Origin: Campylobacter sp.
GTDB taxonomy: Bacteria; Campylobacterota; Campylobacteria; Campylobacterales; Campylobacteraceae
DNA length: 5,796 nucleotides
Direction: 5' to 3'
NCBI GenBank assembly: GCA_017940085.1
Contig: JAGAZK010000177.1
Span: forward strand, 1-5,796
In this document: in pieces, positions 1 to 4,817 of the stretch
Layout: each line of letters begins with the position of its first letter
How positions within the stretch are numbered: the stretch's first letter is position 1
Program-made: the position numbers and the translations under genes
The notes under the pieces: generated by a model
What the model was told of the DNA's origin: nothing
The model's input: only the letters and a program-made list of their open reading frames with translations
The model's database searches: none

Positions 1-591
1 ACCATAAATGAGACTTATTTTTCTAGAGAAAATAACCAACTCAGAGCTGTGATAGACTATGCAAACTCTCTTGGGACTTATGTGAGCATACTTTGTGCGC
101 CATGTAGCACAGGAGAAGAAGTCTATACACTAGGCATACTTGCCAAAAACATAGGAATGGATAAATATAAGCTCAAAATTACTGGTATTGATATAAATAG
201 CAGCGTAATAGAAAAATCCAAAATCGCAAGATATTCTAAAAGATCCCTTCAAAACATAACCGAATACCAAAAAACATCGTATTTTACAGAAGAAGCAGAC
301 GGATTTTTTAGCATAAAAAAAGAATATATGCCAAAAACCGAGTTTCATGTGATGAATTTGTTTGATGATAATATCTTTAGACTTGGCGTTTTTGACATAA
401 TTTTATCAAGAAATATGCTTATTTATTTTGATGAATACCACAGAGCTATTAGCTTAGAAAGATTTTATAAACTTCTAAAGCCAGAAGGAAGATTATATGT
501 TGGCTCAGCTGACATTGTCCCAAGTAGCGAATTGTTTGATAAAATCGTAGATCTAAGCACGACTTATTATCAAAAAAAGGCGATAAATTAA
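1..591 (+). CDS. cheR: Chemotaxis protein methyltransferase CheR, 3' part (5' end outside window)
   Basis: SAM-dependent methyltransferase that methylates glutamates on chemoreceptors in the cytoplasm, opposed by CheB, to set sensory adaptation. The frame is open to base 1 and starts with TINETYFSRE, the CheR signature (usual form NETYFFRE) at the start of the catalytic domain, so the gene runs in from the left. The GTG at 49 is internal. Next comes the SAM-binding loop CAPCSTGEE (bases 94-120), an acidic residue after strand 2 in TGIDINSS, and ILSRNMLIYFD (about 397-429), equivalent to the family's 'CRNVLIYF' motif. The C-terminal GRLYVGSADIVP strand is complete and the TAA at 589-591 is a normal end. 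Only the N-terminal receptor-binding helices are missing, and they lie outside the window. Proline follows alanine in the SAM loop and serine replaces cysteine in SRN; both look tolerable. It converges with the - strand genes. Identification is secure. Confidence 0.95.
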   Translation, partial: TINETYFSRENNQLRAVIDYANSLGTYVSILCAPCSTGEEVYTLGILAKNIGMDKYKLKITGIDINSSVIEKSKIARYSKRSLQNITEYQKTSYFTEEADGFFSIKKEYMPKTEFHVMNLFDDNIFRLGVFDIILSRNMLIYFDEYHRAISLERFYKLLKPEGRLYVGSADIVPSSELFDKIVDLSTTYYQKKAIN

Positions 592-599
592 TTTTTGCT

Positions 600-619
600 A
601 AATTTAACCCCAAATTTGA
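600..619 (+). repeat. 20-bp dispersed inverted repeat, copy A
   Basis: AAATTTAACCCCAAATTTGA is the exact reverse complement of bases 4650-4669. The CCCC core makes it more specific than the surrounding AAATTT background. The two copies face each other across about 4.05 kb containing the acpS remnant region, acpS, fliL, the FAH gene, argD and the TRIC gene. The match ends at both sides after exactly 20 bp. Confidence 0.85.
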
Positions 620-649
620 TTAAGTTTATTCACTAAATACAAATTTGGG
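609..649. terminator. Inverted repeat just downstream of cheR
   Basis: CCCAAATTTG at 609-618 pairs perfectly with CAAATTTGGG at 640-649 across a 21-nt loop. It begins 17 bp after the cheR stop, so it could be part of cheR transcript termination. No T-run follows on the + strand, and the loop is long, so a classical intrinsic terminator is doubtful. The arms are also members of the AAATTT array and may pair for that reason alone. Confidence 0.35.
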
Positions 650-677
650 ACCGAATTTAATCTCACTTGTAAATTTG

Positions 678-703
678 AACTAAATTTATGAATAAATTTA
701 GTT
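678..703. terminator. Hairpin with 4-nt loop, possible cheR terminator
   Basis: AACTAAATTTA (678-688) pairs perfectly with TAAATTTAGTT (693-703) around the loop TGAA, and the 12-bp arms are fully symmetric. On the + strand the stem is followed by TTAAATC and a further T-rich stretch. This gives an 11-bp AT-rich stem and short U-run about 90 bp beyond cheR. The weak stem and short U-run make termination plausible but unproven. Confidence 0.4.
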
Positions 704-737
704 TTAAATCACTTTTAAAAGCATTTTAATAAATTTG

Positions 738-781
738 ATTTGAGCTAAATTTGTTCAAATTTGATTAAATTTAGCTCAAAT
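738..781. terminator. 15-bp perfect hairpin, possible bidirectional terminator
   Basis: ATTTGAGCTAAATTT at 738-752 is the exact reverse complement of 767-781, with a 14-nt loop at 753-766 that itself contains the palindrome TCAAATTTGA. It is the longest uninterrupted stem in this spacer and sits between the convergent cheR and the remnant/acpS transcripts, where a bidirectional terminator would be useful. No long T-run follows on either strand. The structure is certain from the sequence; the role is inferred. Confidence 0.5.
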
Positions 782-796
782 TTGTCTAAATTTATC

Positions 797-865
797 CTAC
801 TGGGTCGCCATTTTATTGATAATATAATCCAAAAATGGCGTATATTGGCTAGCACGCTTAATTAA
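797..865 (-). pseudogene. Possible C-terminal remnant of a decayed gene
   Basis: A 22-codon open stretch on the - strand ends in TAG at 797-799 and translates to LIKRASQYTPFLDYIINKM followed by ATQ. It has no start codon and is preceded in frame by a stop at 866-868. The composition is that of an ordinary helical protein end rather than AAATTT-array translation. It follows, in another frame, the 876-1028 remnant that resembles a sulfatase-family protein, so it may be the tail of the same gene after a frameshift and an internal deletion. This link is inference. The CGCCATTTT/AAAATGGCG inverted repeat (806-814 and 832-840) falls inside it. Confidence 0.3.
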
Positions 866-875
866 CTAGGTTCAT

Positions 876-1028
876 TTATATCTGATTAAAAAGTTGTTTT
901 TGGTAAGTTTTTGGAGTTTGATAAGGCGGGTGATTTGTGATTGAGAGCAAAAATATAAACACAGGCTCTTTTGATTGATTTAGCTTTTGTTTTGCAAACT
1001 CAAACGCAAATTCATATTTTTCCTTTTT
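876..1028 (-). pseudogene. Remnant of an LTA-synthase/sulfatase-family protein (alkaline phosphatase superfamily)
   Basis: A 50-codon open stretch, closed by stops at 1029-1031 and 876-878 and lacking a start codon, contains EFAFEFAKQKL, then PVFIFLLSITNHPPYQTPK. In LTA-synthase-like sulfatases, which are membrane enzymes that move phosphoglycerol or phosphoethanolamine groups onto envelope glycans, a similar segment occurs: 'FxFAxxKL...KxPFFxFxLTxTNHPPYxxPxxY' in the periplasmic catalytic domain. The match was made by eye from memory of the family. A full protein would be several hundred residues; here nothing of the membrane part or the metal-binding sites remains. The remnant starts 10 bp after acpS ends, so a gene may once have followed acpS in the same direction. 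A chance open stretch cannot be excluded. Confidence 0.45.
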
Positions 1029-1038
1029 TTAAATTTGA

Positions 1039-1386
1039 TTATTTTATCAAAAACACACAAGCTACAGCGATTCCTGCGTCATGAGAAATGCTAAGTTCGG
1101 CTTGTTTGATTTGAAATTTATTGATGATTTTTGGATTTATGTTGAGTTTAGGAGCATTTAAATTTGTTTTGGTAATCTGGACATCAAAAAACCCAAATTC
1201 ACTCCCAATCCCACAACCAAGTGCTTTTGCTAAAGCTTCTTTGGCTGCATAAAACCCAGCTATGGTTTCAATAGAGTTTGCGATTTGGATTTCTTGTGGA
1301 GATAAAAATCTATCTAAAAATTTCTCGCCAAATTTAGACTTTAGGCGAGAAATTCTATCAATTTTGACAATATCTATGCCTATCAT
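1039..1386 (-). CDS. acpS: Holo-[acyl-carrier-protein] synthase AcpS
   Basis: Cytoplasmic phosphopantetheinyl transferase that moves the 4'-phosphopantetheine arm of coenzyme A onto a serine of acyl carrier protein, making it active for fatty acid synthesis. The 115 residues match the usual AcpS length (about 115-126). It opens with GIDIVKIDRI, whose Asp5 is a magnesium ligand; FYAAKEALAKALGCGIG (45-61) carries the second ligand, Glu50, and the catalytic-loop lysine; LSISHDAG (98-105) is the conserved C-terminal strand motif. Its ATG overlaps the fliL stop as ATGA (1383-1386), and no clear Shine-Dalgarno sequence precedes it, so translation is probably coupled to fliL. From memory, fliL-acpS adjacency also occurs in C. 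jejuni, which supports a conserved pair. The gene appears intact. Confidence 0.95.
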   Translation of the reverse strand: MIGIDIVKIDRISRLKSKFGEKFLDRFLSPQEIQIANSIETIAGFYAAKEALAKALGCGIGSEFGFFDVQITKTNLNAPKLNINPKIINKFQIKQAELSISHDAGIAVACVFLIK

Positions 1387-1910
1387 TGCACGATAAAATC
1401 AGTAAAAAACACATTTTTGATGTAGCCATCGCGAATTATTTCGTTTAGTTTGCCGACAATCTCGTCTTTTAGGCGTTCTTTACCTTTGGCTGTGCTGACA
1501 TCTTCGTAAGTCTTAGAAGTCAAAGTTCGTATGATAATATCGCGAATAATTGGCTTTTTTTGATCTATTTCTGGTGTAAGCATCTCTGAGCTAAGTTCTA
1601 AATTTAGCTCCATTTTAAGGTATCTTGACCCACTTTCACTAAGCAAATTTACGACAAATTGATCCAATGGATACATAGGTCCTACATTGAAAAAGTCATT
1701 TGATCTTTCTCGTGGAGTTGGTCCTTTTTTACTCATTTGAGCGACTTGTTGTTCGGCTTGTTCGATCGAGCTTTCATCATTTCCACTCATCAAAAAATAT
1801 ACTAGCAACCCACCACCTAGCAAAAATACAATCAAAATAACTATAATTATGATTAAAATAATGTTGCTACCGCCTTTTTGCGGTTTTACTTCTTCTTGAT
1901 TTTCGTCCAT
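1383..1910 (-). CDS. fliL: Flagellar basal body-associated protein FliL
   Basis: Single-pass inner-membrane protein that sits around the flagellar stator and supports motor torque. The 175 residues show a short charged cytoplasmic N-terminus, one strongly hydrophobic helix (about 16-41, a run of Ile/Leu/Val ending in GGGLLVYFLM), a polar linker with Gln/Glu-rich helix (45-62), and the periplasmic FliL domain beginning at MYPLDQFVVNL (79-89). Later family elements include RYLKMELNLE (97-106) and the helix RDIIIRTLTSKTYEDV (123-138), ending in FFTDFIVQ. The start has a good ribosome binding site, GGAGAG (1915-1920), four bases from ATG. The 52-bp gap from the FAH gene leaves room for a separate promoter. 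No other flagellar gene is near, which is common for Campylobacter, where motility genes are scattered. Confidence 0.93.
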   Translation of the reverse strand: MDENQEEVKPQKGGSNIILIIIIVILIVFLLGGGLLVYFLMSGNDESSIEQAEQQVAQMSKKGPTPRERSNDFFNVGPMYPLDQFVVNLLSESGSRYLKMELNLELSSEMLTPEIDQKKPIIRDIIIRTLTSKTYEDVSTAKGKERLKDEIVGKLNEIIRDGYIKNVFFTDFIVQ

Positions 1911-1914
1911 TTTG

Positions 1915-1945
1915 CTCTCCTAAACCAAATTTTTGTGCAATTTTA
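1915..1945 (-). promoter_or_regulatory. Candidate fliL-acpS promoter and ribosome binding site
   Basis: In the 52-bp gap before fliL, TAAAAT (1940-1945 read on the - strand) resembles a sigma-70 -10 element, and lies about 24 bp upstream of a strong GGAGAG ribosome binding site (1915-1920). Campylobacter sigma-70 promoters usually lack a -35 box and show T-rich upstream DNA, so the AT-rich surroundings fit but are weak evidence. I saw no sigma-54 (GG-N10-GC) or sigma-28 pattern, although flagellar genes often use them. Confidence 0.3.
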
Positions 1946-1962
1946 TCATAAATTTGATATTT

Positions 1963-2838
1963 TTATAAAATTTTATTCCTAAGTTGCCCTATTTTTTCTA
2001 TCTCACACACAATCTCATCGCCACTTTTTAGATATTTTGGTGGATCAAATCCCATGCCTACGCCACTAGGAGTGCCTAGTGATATTATACTTCCTGCTTT
2101 TATACTCATAAATTTGCTCAAATCATTTATGACATATTTTATATCAAAAATCATTTGTGAAGTGTTTGAGTTTTGTCTAAGTTCGCCATTTATGTATGTT
2201 TTGATAGCTAAATTTGAAGTATCAATCTCGTCTTTTGTAACTATCCATGGCCCCATCGGACAAGATTGATCCAAAGATTTGCCACCATACCATTGTTTGT
2301 AGCGGTTTTGAATATCTCTCGCACTAATATCATTTAAAATCGTCCAACCAAAAATATAATCATCTACTTCGTCTAAACTCACATTTTTAGCATCTTTTCC
2401 TATGATACAAGCAAGTTCGCACTCATAATCTAAGCTATCAGTAATATCTGAGTGGCTTGGAAGCAAGTCTGTATCGGCATTTGCCTGATTTACTCTTTTG
2501 CCAAAATATACTGGAAACTGCCTTTTGCCATCAAATTTAATTTTTTTAAATTTATATGATTCTTTGGCGTGTTCGAGATAATTTATTCCAAGACAAATTA
2601 TATCTTGGGCTGGATTTATTATAGGAGCAAATTTGCTGATTTGTTCGTATTTCAAGCCACCTGTTTGCTTAGCAAATTTAGCGATTTTAGCGTGAATTTC
2701 GCTATTATAATTCTTGATTAAATTTAGCATTTCTCCACCAAAATCAAGCCCAATATCGGCTAAATTTAACACACTCTCATCACTTCCAATAACCCCAAGC
2801 GAAATCTGAGCGTTGTGCTTAAAGCTAAGCAATCTCAT
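1963..2838 (-). CDS. Fumarylacetoacetate hydrolase (FAH) family protein
   Basis: Member of the FAH superfamily, whose cytoplasmic enzymes use a divalent metal to hydrolyse or decarboxylate 2-keto acids such as acylpyruvates and 2-hydroxy-diene acids. The 291 residues are a normal full length. A short N-terminal domain (1-75) leads to ICLGINYLEHAKE (81-93), with the catalytic His/Glu region, YFGKRVNQ (111-118), and the metal site formed by Glu139 and Glu141 in LDYECELACIIGKD plus Asp170 in GWTILNDISARD. GGKSLDQSCPMGPW (185-198) and ISLGTPSGVGMG (252-263) are the usual substrate-loop motifs. The catalytic set is complete, so it should be active, but substrate cannot be deduced. Its ATG overlaps the argD stop (ATGA) and has GGAG at 2844-2847. 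Partnership with a transaminase that yields or consumes keto acids is possible but speculative. Confidence 0.9.
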   Translation of the reverse strand: MRLLSFKHNAQISLGVIGSDESVLNLADIGLDFGGEMLNLIKNYNSEIHAKIAKFAKQTGGLKYEQISKFAPIINPAQDIICLGINYLEHAKESYKFKKIKFDGKRQFPVYFGKRVNQANADTDLLPSHSDITDSLDYECELACIIGKDAKNVSLDEVDDYIFGWTILNDISARDIQNRYKQWYGGKSLDQSCPMGPWIVTKDEIDTSNLAIKTYINGELRQNSNTSQMIFDIKYVINDLSKFMSIKAGSIISLGTPSGVGMGFDPPKYLKSGDEIVCEIEKIGQLRNKIL

Positions 2839-3989
2839 TTTAGCTCCGACAATGCTTTTTCAAGGCGTTTAAAGCCTAAATTGATTTCTTTTTGGCTGAT
2901 ATTAAGAGGTGGCAAAAATCTCAAAGTCGCTTTGCCAGATTTGAGTATCAAAACTCTAAATTTAATGGCATTTTCAAAGATTTTGTTTAAATTTGTGTTA
3001 TCTTTTAAAACCAAACCTTGCATAAGTCCTAGTCCTACTCGTTTCTCAATCAAATTTGGGAATTTTTTAGCGATTTTATCAAGTTTTTTTGTGAAATTTG
3101 CTATTGTTTTATCAAGTTTGCCACTATTTTTTAGCTTTTGTAATTCATCTAAAACACACAACCCTGCACTACTTGCCAAAAAATTGCCACCAAAAGTGCT
3201 GCCATGATCTCCTGCTTCAAAAATATCTTCCTTACTCGCACAAGCACCTATCGCTACGCCACCACCAAGACCTTTGGCAAATGTGATAATATCAGGCTCA
3301 ATATCATAAATTTGGCTCGTAACAAATTCCCCAGTCCTATAAACTCCGCATTGAACTTCATCAGTTACTAACAAAATATCTTTTTGAGCCAAAATTTTGG
3401 CTAAATTTTGGACTTTTTTCTTATCTAGCGGATTTATCCCGCCTTCGCCTTGAACTAGCTCGATAAATACAGCTGCGGTGTTGTCGTTTAAATTTGTAAT
3501 TATTTCATCAATACTATCAAAAAATCTAAATCCTTGCGGATATGGAGCAAAATCTTGTGGGTGAAATTTGTCTTGACCAGTAAGCTTTAAAGTCGCCATT
3601 GTGCGACCATGAAACGAATTTGAGAGCGAAAAAATCTCAACTTCTTTAATGCCCTTTTTAAAGCCGTGTTTTTTGGCCAATTTGATAGCACATTCGTTTG
3701 CTTCCGCACCAGAATTTGCGAAAAACAAATAATAAGGCGATTTTAATAATTTGCAAATTTTCTCTGCTAGTTTGGTTTGGGGAGTGATTTGATAAATATT
3801 TGAAGTGTGAAGCAAATTTGAAGCTTGTTTGGAGATGGTTTTGGCTAGTTTTTTGTGTCCATGACCAAGCGAACAAACTCCTATTCCGCTACTAAAATCA
3901 ACAAAATCTCGCCTAGTTTCATCAATCAAAATTGAGCCAAATCCCTTTTTAAACGCCAAATTGACACGAGAATAATTTTTCATAAGCAT
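2835..3989 (-). CDS. argD: Acetylornithine aminotransferase-type class III aminotransferase
   Basis: PLP enzyme of class III. ArgD converts N-acetylglutamate semialdehyde to N-acetylornithine with glutamate in arginine synthesis, and often also serves the succinyl-diaminopimelate step of lysine synthesis. From the start chosen here it has 384 residues, a typical ArgD length. Visible elements: DFSSGIGVCSLGHGH near 31-45, cofactor phosphate loop NSGAEANE (92-99), FHGRT (126-130), VQGEGG (179-184), LVTDEVQCGVYRTGE (207-221) with the pyridine-binding Asp210, Schiff-base lysine Lys239 in FAKGLGGG, HGSTFGG (262-268) and the carboxylate-binding Arg357 in LRFLPP. I chose the ATG at 3987-3989 because AAGGA (3996-4000) lies six bases upstream. 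The ATG at 4025 would overlap the TRIC gene by 34 bp and adds twelve non-family residues. No arg genes adjoin it, so another omega-aminotransferase specificity remains possible. Confidence 0.88.
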   Translation of the reverse strand: MLMKNYSRVNLAFKKGFGSILIDETRRDFVDFSSGIGVCSLGHGHKKLAKTISKQASNLLHTSNIYQITPQTKLAEKICKLLKSPYYLFFANSGAEANECAIKLAKKHGFKKGIKEVEIFSLSNSFHGRTMATLKLTGQDKFHPQDFAPYPQGFRFFDSIDEIITNLNDNTAAVFIELVQGEGGINPLDKKKVQNLAKILAQKDILLVTDEVQCGVYRTGEFVTSQIYDIEPDIITFAKGLGGGVAIGACASKEDIFEAGDHGSTFGGNFLASSAGLCVLDELQKLKNSGKLDKTIANFTKKLDKIAKKFPNLIEKRVGLGLMQGLVLKDNTNLNKIFENAIKFRVLILKSGKATLRFLPPLNISQKEINLGFKRLEKALSELK

Positions 3990-3991
3990 AA

Positions 3992-4615
3992 TTAATCCTT
4001 GTATTTGATTTGTGGCAAATGCCAATTTCTATAATACGCAAACATTCTAAAAACAACCCCAGCACAAAGCAATAAAAGCACAGCATAAATATCTGTCCAA
4101 TCAATATAATCAAAACAAAAATAAACTAATCCCACACCCATACTAATCGTGCCATAAAGCCCTGTTTTCAAAAACCATGGGATTTCATTTAAAAGCACAT
4201 CTCGCAAAATCCCGCCACCTACTCCATTTGCAAATGCGATTAATATCACACCAAAAATATTTAAGCCAAACTCACAAGCTATCATTGATCCGACTATTGA
4301 AAAACTCACAACTCCAATCGCATCTGTGGCTATGAAAATAAATTTATTTTCAAGATCTTGTCTTTTTTCGTGGTGGAGTTTGAGTGCTATTGAAACAATC
4401 ATCATAGCTATTACAATACAAAGTGGCATATAATGCGTAAATGAATAAACGGGTCGTCCCACTAGTGCATCACGCATAATCCCGCCACCAAGTGCGGTTA
4501 AAAATGCAGCTAAAAACACGCCTAGCCAATCGCAACCTCTTTTTATACCAAACAAAAATCCACTCAAAGCAGCAGAAGCTATACCAACGCCCTCGGCAAA
4601 TAAAAAAGTTTCCAT
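3992..4615 (-). CDS. TRIC-family (UPF0126/YadS-YicG type) membrane protein
   Basis: Inner-membrane protein of the prokaryotic TRIC family, whose studied members are trimeric cation channels permeable to potassium; some relatives have been linked to glycine transport. The 207 residues are the standard length and form about seven hydrophobic helices. The internal duplication is clear: SAALSGFLFGIKRG ... ALGGGIMRDALVGRPVYSF (14-59) matches GVVSFSIVGS ... GVGGGILRDVLLNEIPWFL (101-149). Each half carries the GGG-x-x-RD signature (43-49 and 133-139) that kinks the pore helices. The end HLPQIKYKD is a short cytoplasmic tail. It heads the tightly packed TRIC-argD-FAH unit, with two bases between its stop and the argD ATG. 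No Shine-Dalgarno sequence precedes its ATG, which follows CCTAA directly. Actual substrate in this organism is unknown. Confidence 0.9.
   Translation of the reverse strand: METFLFAEGVGIASAALSGFLFGIKRGCDWLGVFLAAFLTALGGGIMRDALVGRPVYSFTHYMPLCIVIAMMIVSIALKLHHEKRQDLENKFIFIATDAIGVVSFSIVGSMIACEFGLNIFGVILIAFANGVGGGILRDVLLNEIPWFLKTGLYGTISMGVGLVYFCFDYIDWTDIYAVLLLLCAGVVFRMFAYYRNWHLPQIKYKD
3996..4000 (-). promoter_or_regulatory. Ribosome binding site that decides the argD start
   Basis: AAGGA on the - strand, six bases before the ATG at 3987-3989 and inside the end of the TRIC coding region. It favours this start over the in-frame ATG at 4023-4025; a second ATG two codons downstream (3981-3983) is spaced less well at 12 bases. 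Confidence 0.75.
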
Positions 4616-4621
4616 TTAGGT

Positions 4622-4627
4622 ATTTTA
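4622..4627 (-). promoter_or_regulatory. Candidate -10 element very close to the TRIC start
   Basis: TAAAAT on the - strand ends six bases before the TRIC ATG. If it is a real -10 element, transcription would start at or within a base or two of the ATG, giving a leaderless mRNA, which would agree with the absence of a Shine-Dalgarno sequence. The hexamer is common in such AT-rich DNA, and the upstream AAATTT array offers other possibilities, so this is a weak call. Confidence 0.25.
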
Positions 4628-4649
4628 CGCTATTTAGCTAAATTTAGTC

Positions 4650-4669
4650 TCAAATTTGGGGTTAAATTT
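4650..4669 (-). repeat. 20-bp dispersed inverted repeat, copy B
   Basis: TCAAATTTGGGGTTAAATTT is the exact reverse complement of copy A at 600-619. It lies 35 bp upstream of the TRIC start codon, inside array 2. Its GGGG core distinguishes it from simple AAATTT background. Confidence 0.85.
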
Positions 4670-4754
4670 GATTTAGAAATATAAATTTGGTGCAAATTTA
4701 AATAAATTTGGGCTTTGGTAGTTAAATTTGCGATTTTTGCGAGTAAATTTGAGT

Positions 4755-4793
4755 AAATTTGGCACTAAATTTATTAAATTTAATGCCAAATTT
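4755..4793 (-). terminator. Long hairpin downstream of acnB, probable terminator
   Basis: AAATTTGGCA (4755-4764) pairs perfectly with TGCCAAATTT (4784-4793). After one C-A mismatch, TAAATTT (4766-4772) pairs with AAATTTA (4776-4782), leaving a 3-nt loop. The total is 17 pairs with one mismatch, starting 21 bp after the acnB stop in its direction of transcription. Read on the - strand the stem ends in TTT, followed by a mixed AT-rich stretch rather than a long U-run. It is the best-formed terminator candidate in the window. Confidence 0.55.
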
Positions 4794-4803
4794 GATTAAA
4801 TTT

Positions 4804-4817
4804 TAGCAAATTTGCTA
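4804..4817. repeat. 14-bp perfect palindrome across the acnB stop codon
   Basis: TAGCAAATTTGCTA is fully self-complementary and ends with the acnB stop codon (read as TAG on either strand). Its core is the last AAATTT copy of array 2. It could be a dimeric protein site or only a by-product of the motif's own symmetry. Confidence 0.7.

Larger units (their letters stand above)
592..796. repeat. AAATTT-rich intergenic array 1
   Basis: This gene-free stretch after cheR holds 12 copies of AAATTT, starting at 600, 612, 641, 671, 682, 694, 731, 747, 757, 767, 778 and 788, often as AAATTTG or CAAATTT. At this base composition less than one copy would be expected in about 200 bp. Neighbouring copies form inverted pairs, giving the hairpins listed separately. 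Spacings are mostly 10-12 or near 30 bp, with two exceptions (37 and 16). No coding frame was recognised here. The related array at 4640-4813 shares a 20-bp segment with it in inverse orientation. Confidence 0.85.
4640..4813. repeat. AAATTT-rich intergenic array 2, helically phased
   Basis: The spacer between acnB and the TRIC gene holds 14 copies of AAATTT, starting at 4640, 4652, 4664, 4683, 4694, 4704, 4724, 4745, 4755, 4767, 4776, 4788, 4798 and 4808. The steps are 12, 12, 19, 11, 10, 20, 21, 10, 12, 9, 12, 10 and 10 bp, close to whole helical turns: 168 bp over 16 turns, or 10.5 bp per turn. A-tracts of the AnTn type bend DNA, so phased copies should make the segment curved. It includes a tandem GAGTAAATTT pair (4741-4760) and the hairpin at 4755-4793. 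No gene was recognised in the spacer. Confidence 0.85.

Noticed and set aside
49..591. GTG at 49 as the start of cheR
   Set aside because: The frame is open upstream to base 1 and encodes the conserved NETYFSRE motif, so this codon is an internal valine.
592..796. CRISPR-like or tandem repeat array
   Set aside because: The repeated unit is only 6-8 bp, without constant-length unique spacers, and occurs in both orientations, so this is not a CRISPR array.
806..840. CGCCATTTT/AAAATGGCG inverted repeat as a terminator or transposon end
   Set aside because: The arms are perfect over 9 bp with a 17-nt loop, but no T-run follows, no transposase or target duplication is present, and both arms fall within the possible coding remnant.
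1965..1976. Palindrome ATAAAATTTTAT at the end of the FAH gene as a terminator
   Set aside because: It is purely AT, has no loop and lies within the last codons; fliL follows closely in the same direction.
2054..2269. 71-codon open frame on the + strand
   Set aside because: Antisense to the FAH gene's conserved C-terminal motifs; no ribosome binding site or recognisable domain.
2815..3207. 130-codon open frame on the + strand
   Set aside because: It lies antisense to the well-supported argD and FAH genes, has no recognisable motif and shows the low-complexity composition of a shadow frame.
3658..3876. 72-codon open frame on the - strand inside argD
   Set aside because: It is out of frame within argD, whose own frame carries conserved PLP motifs across the same bases.
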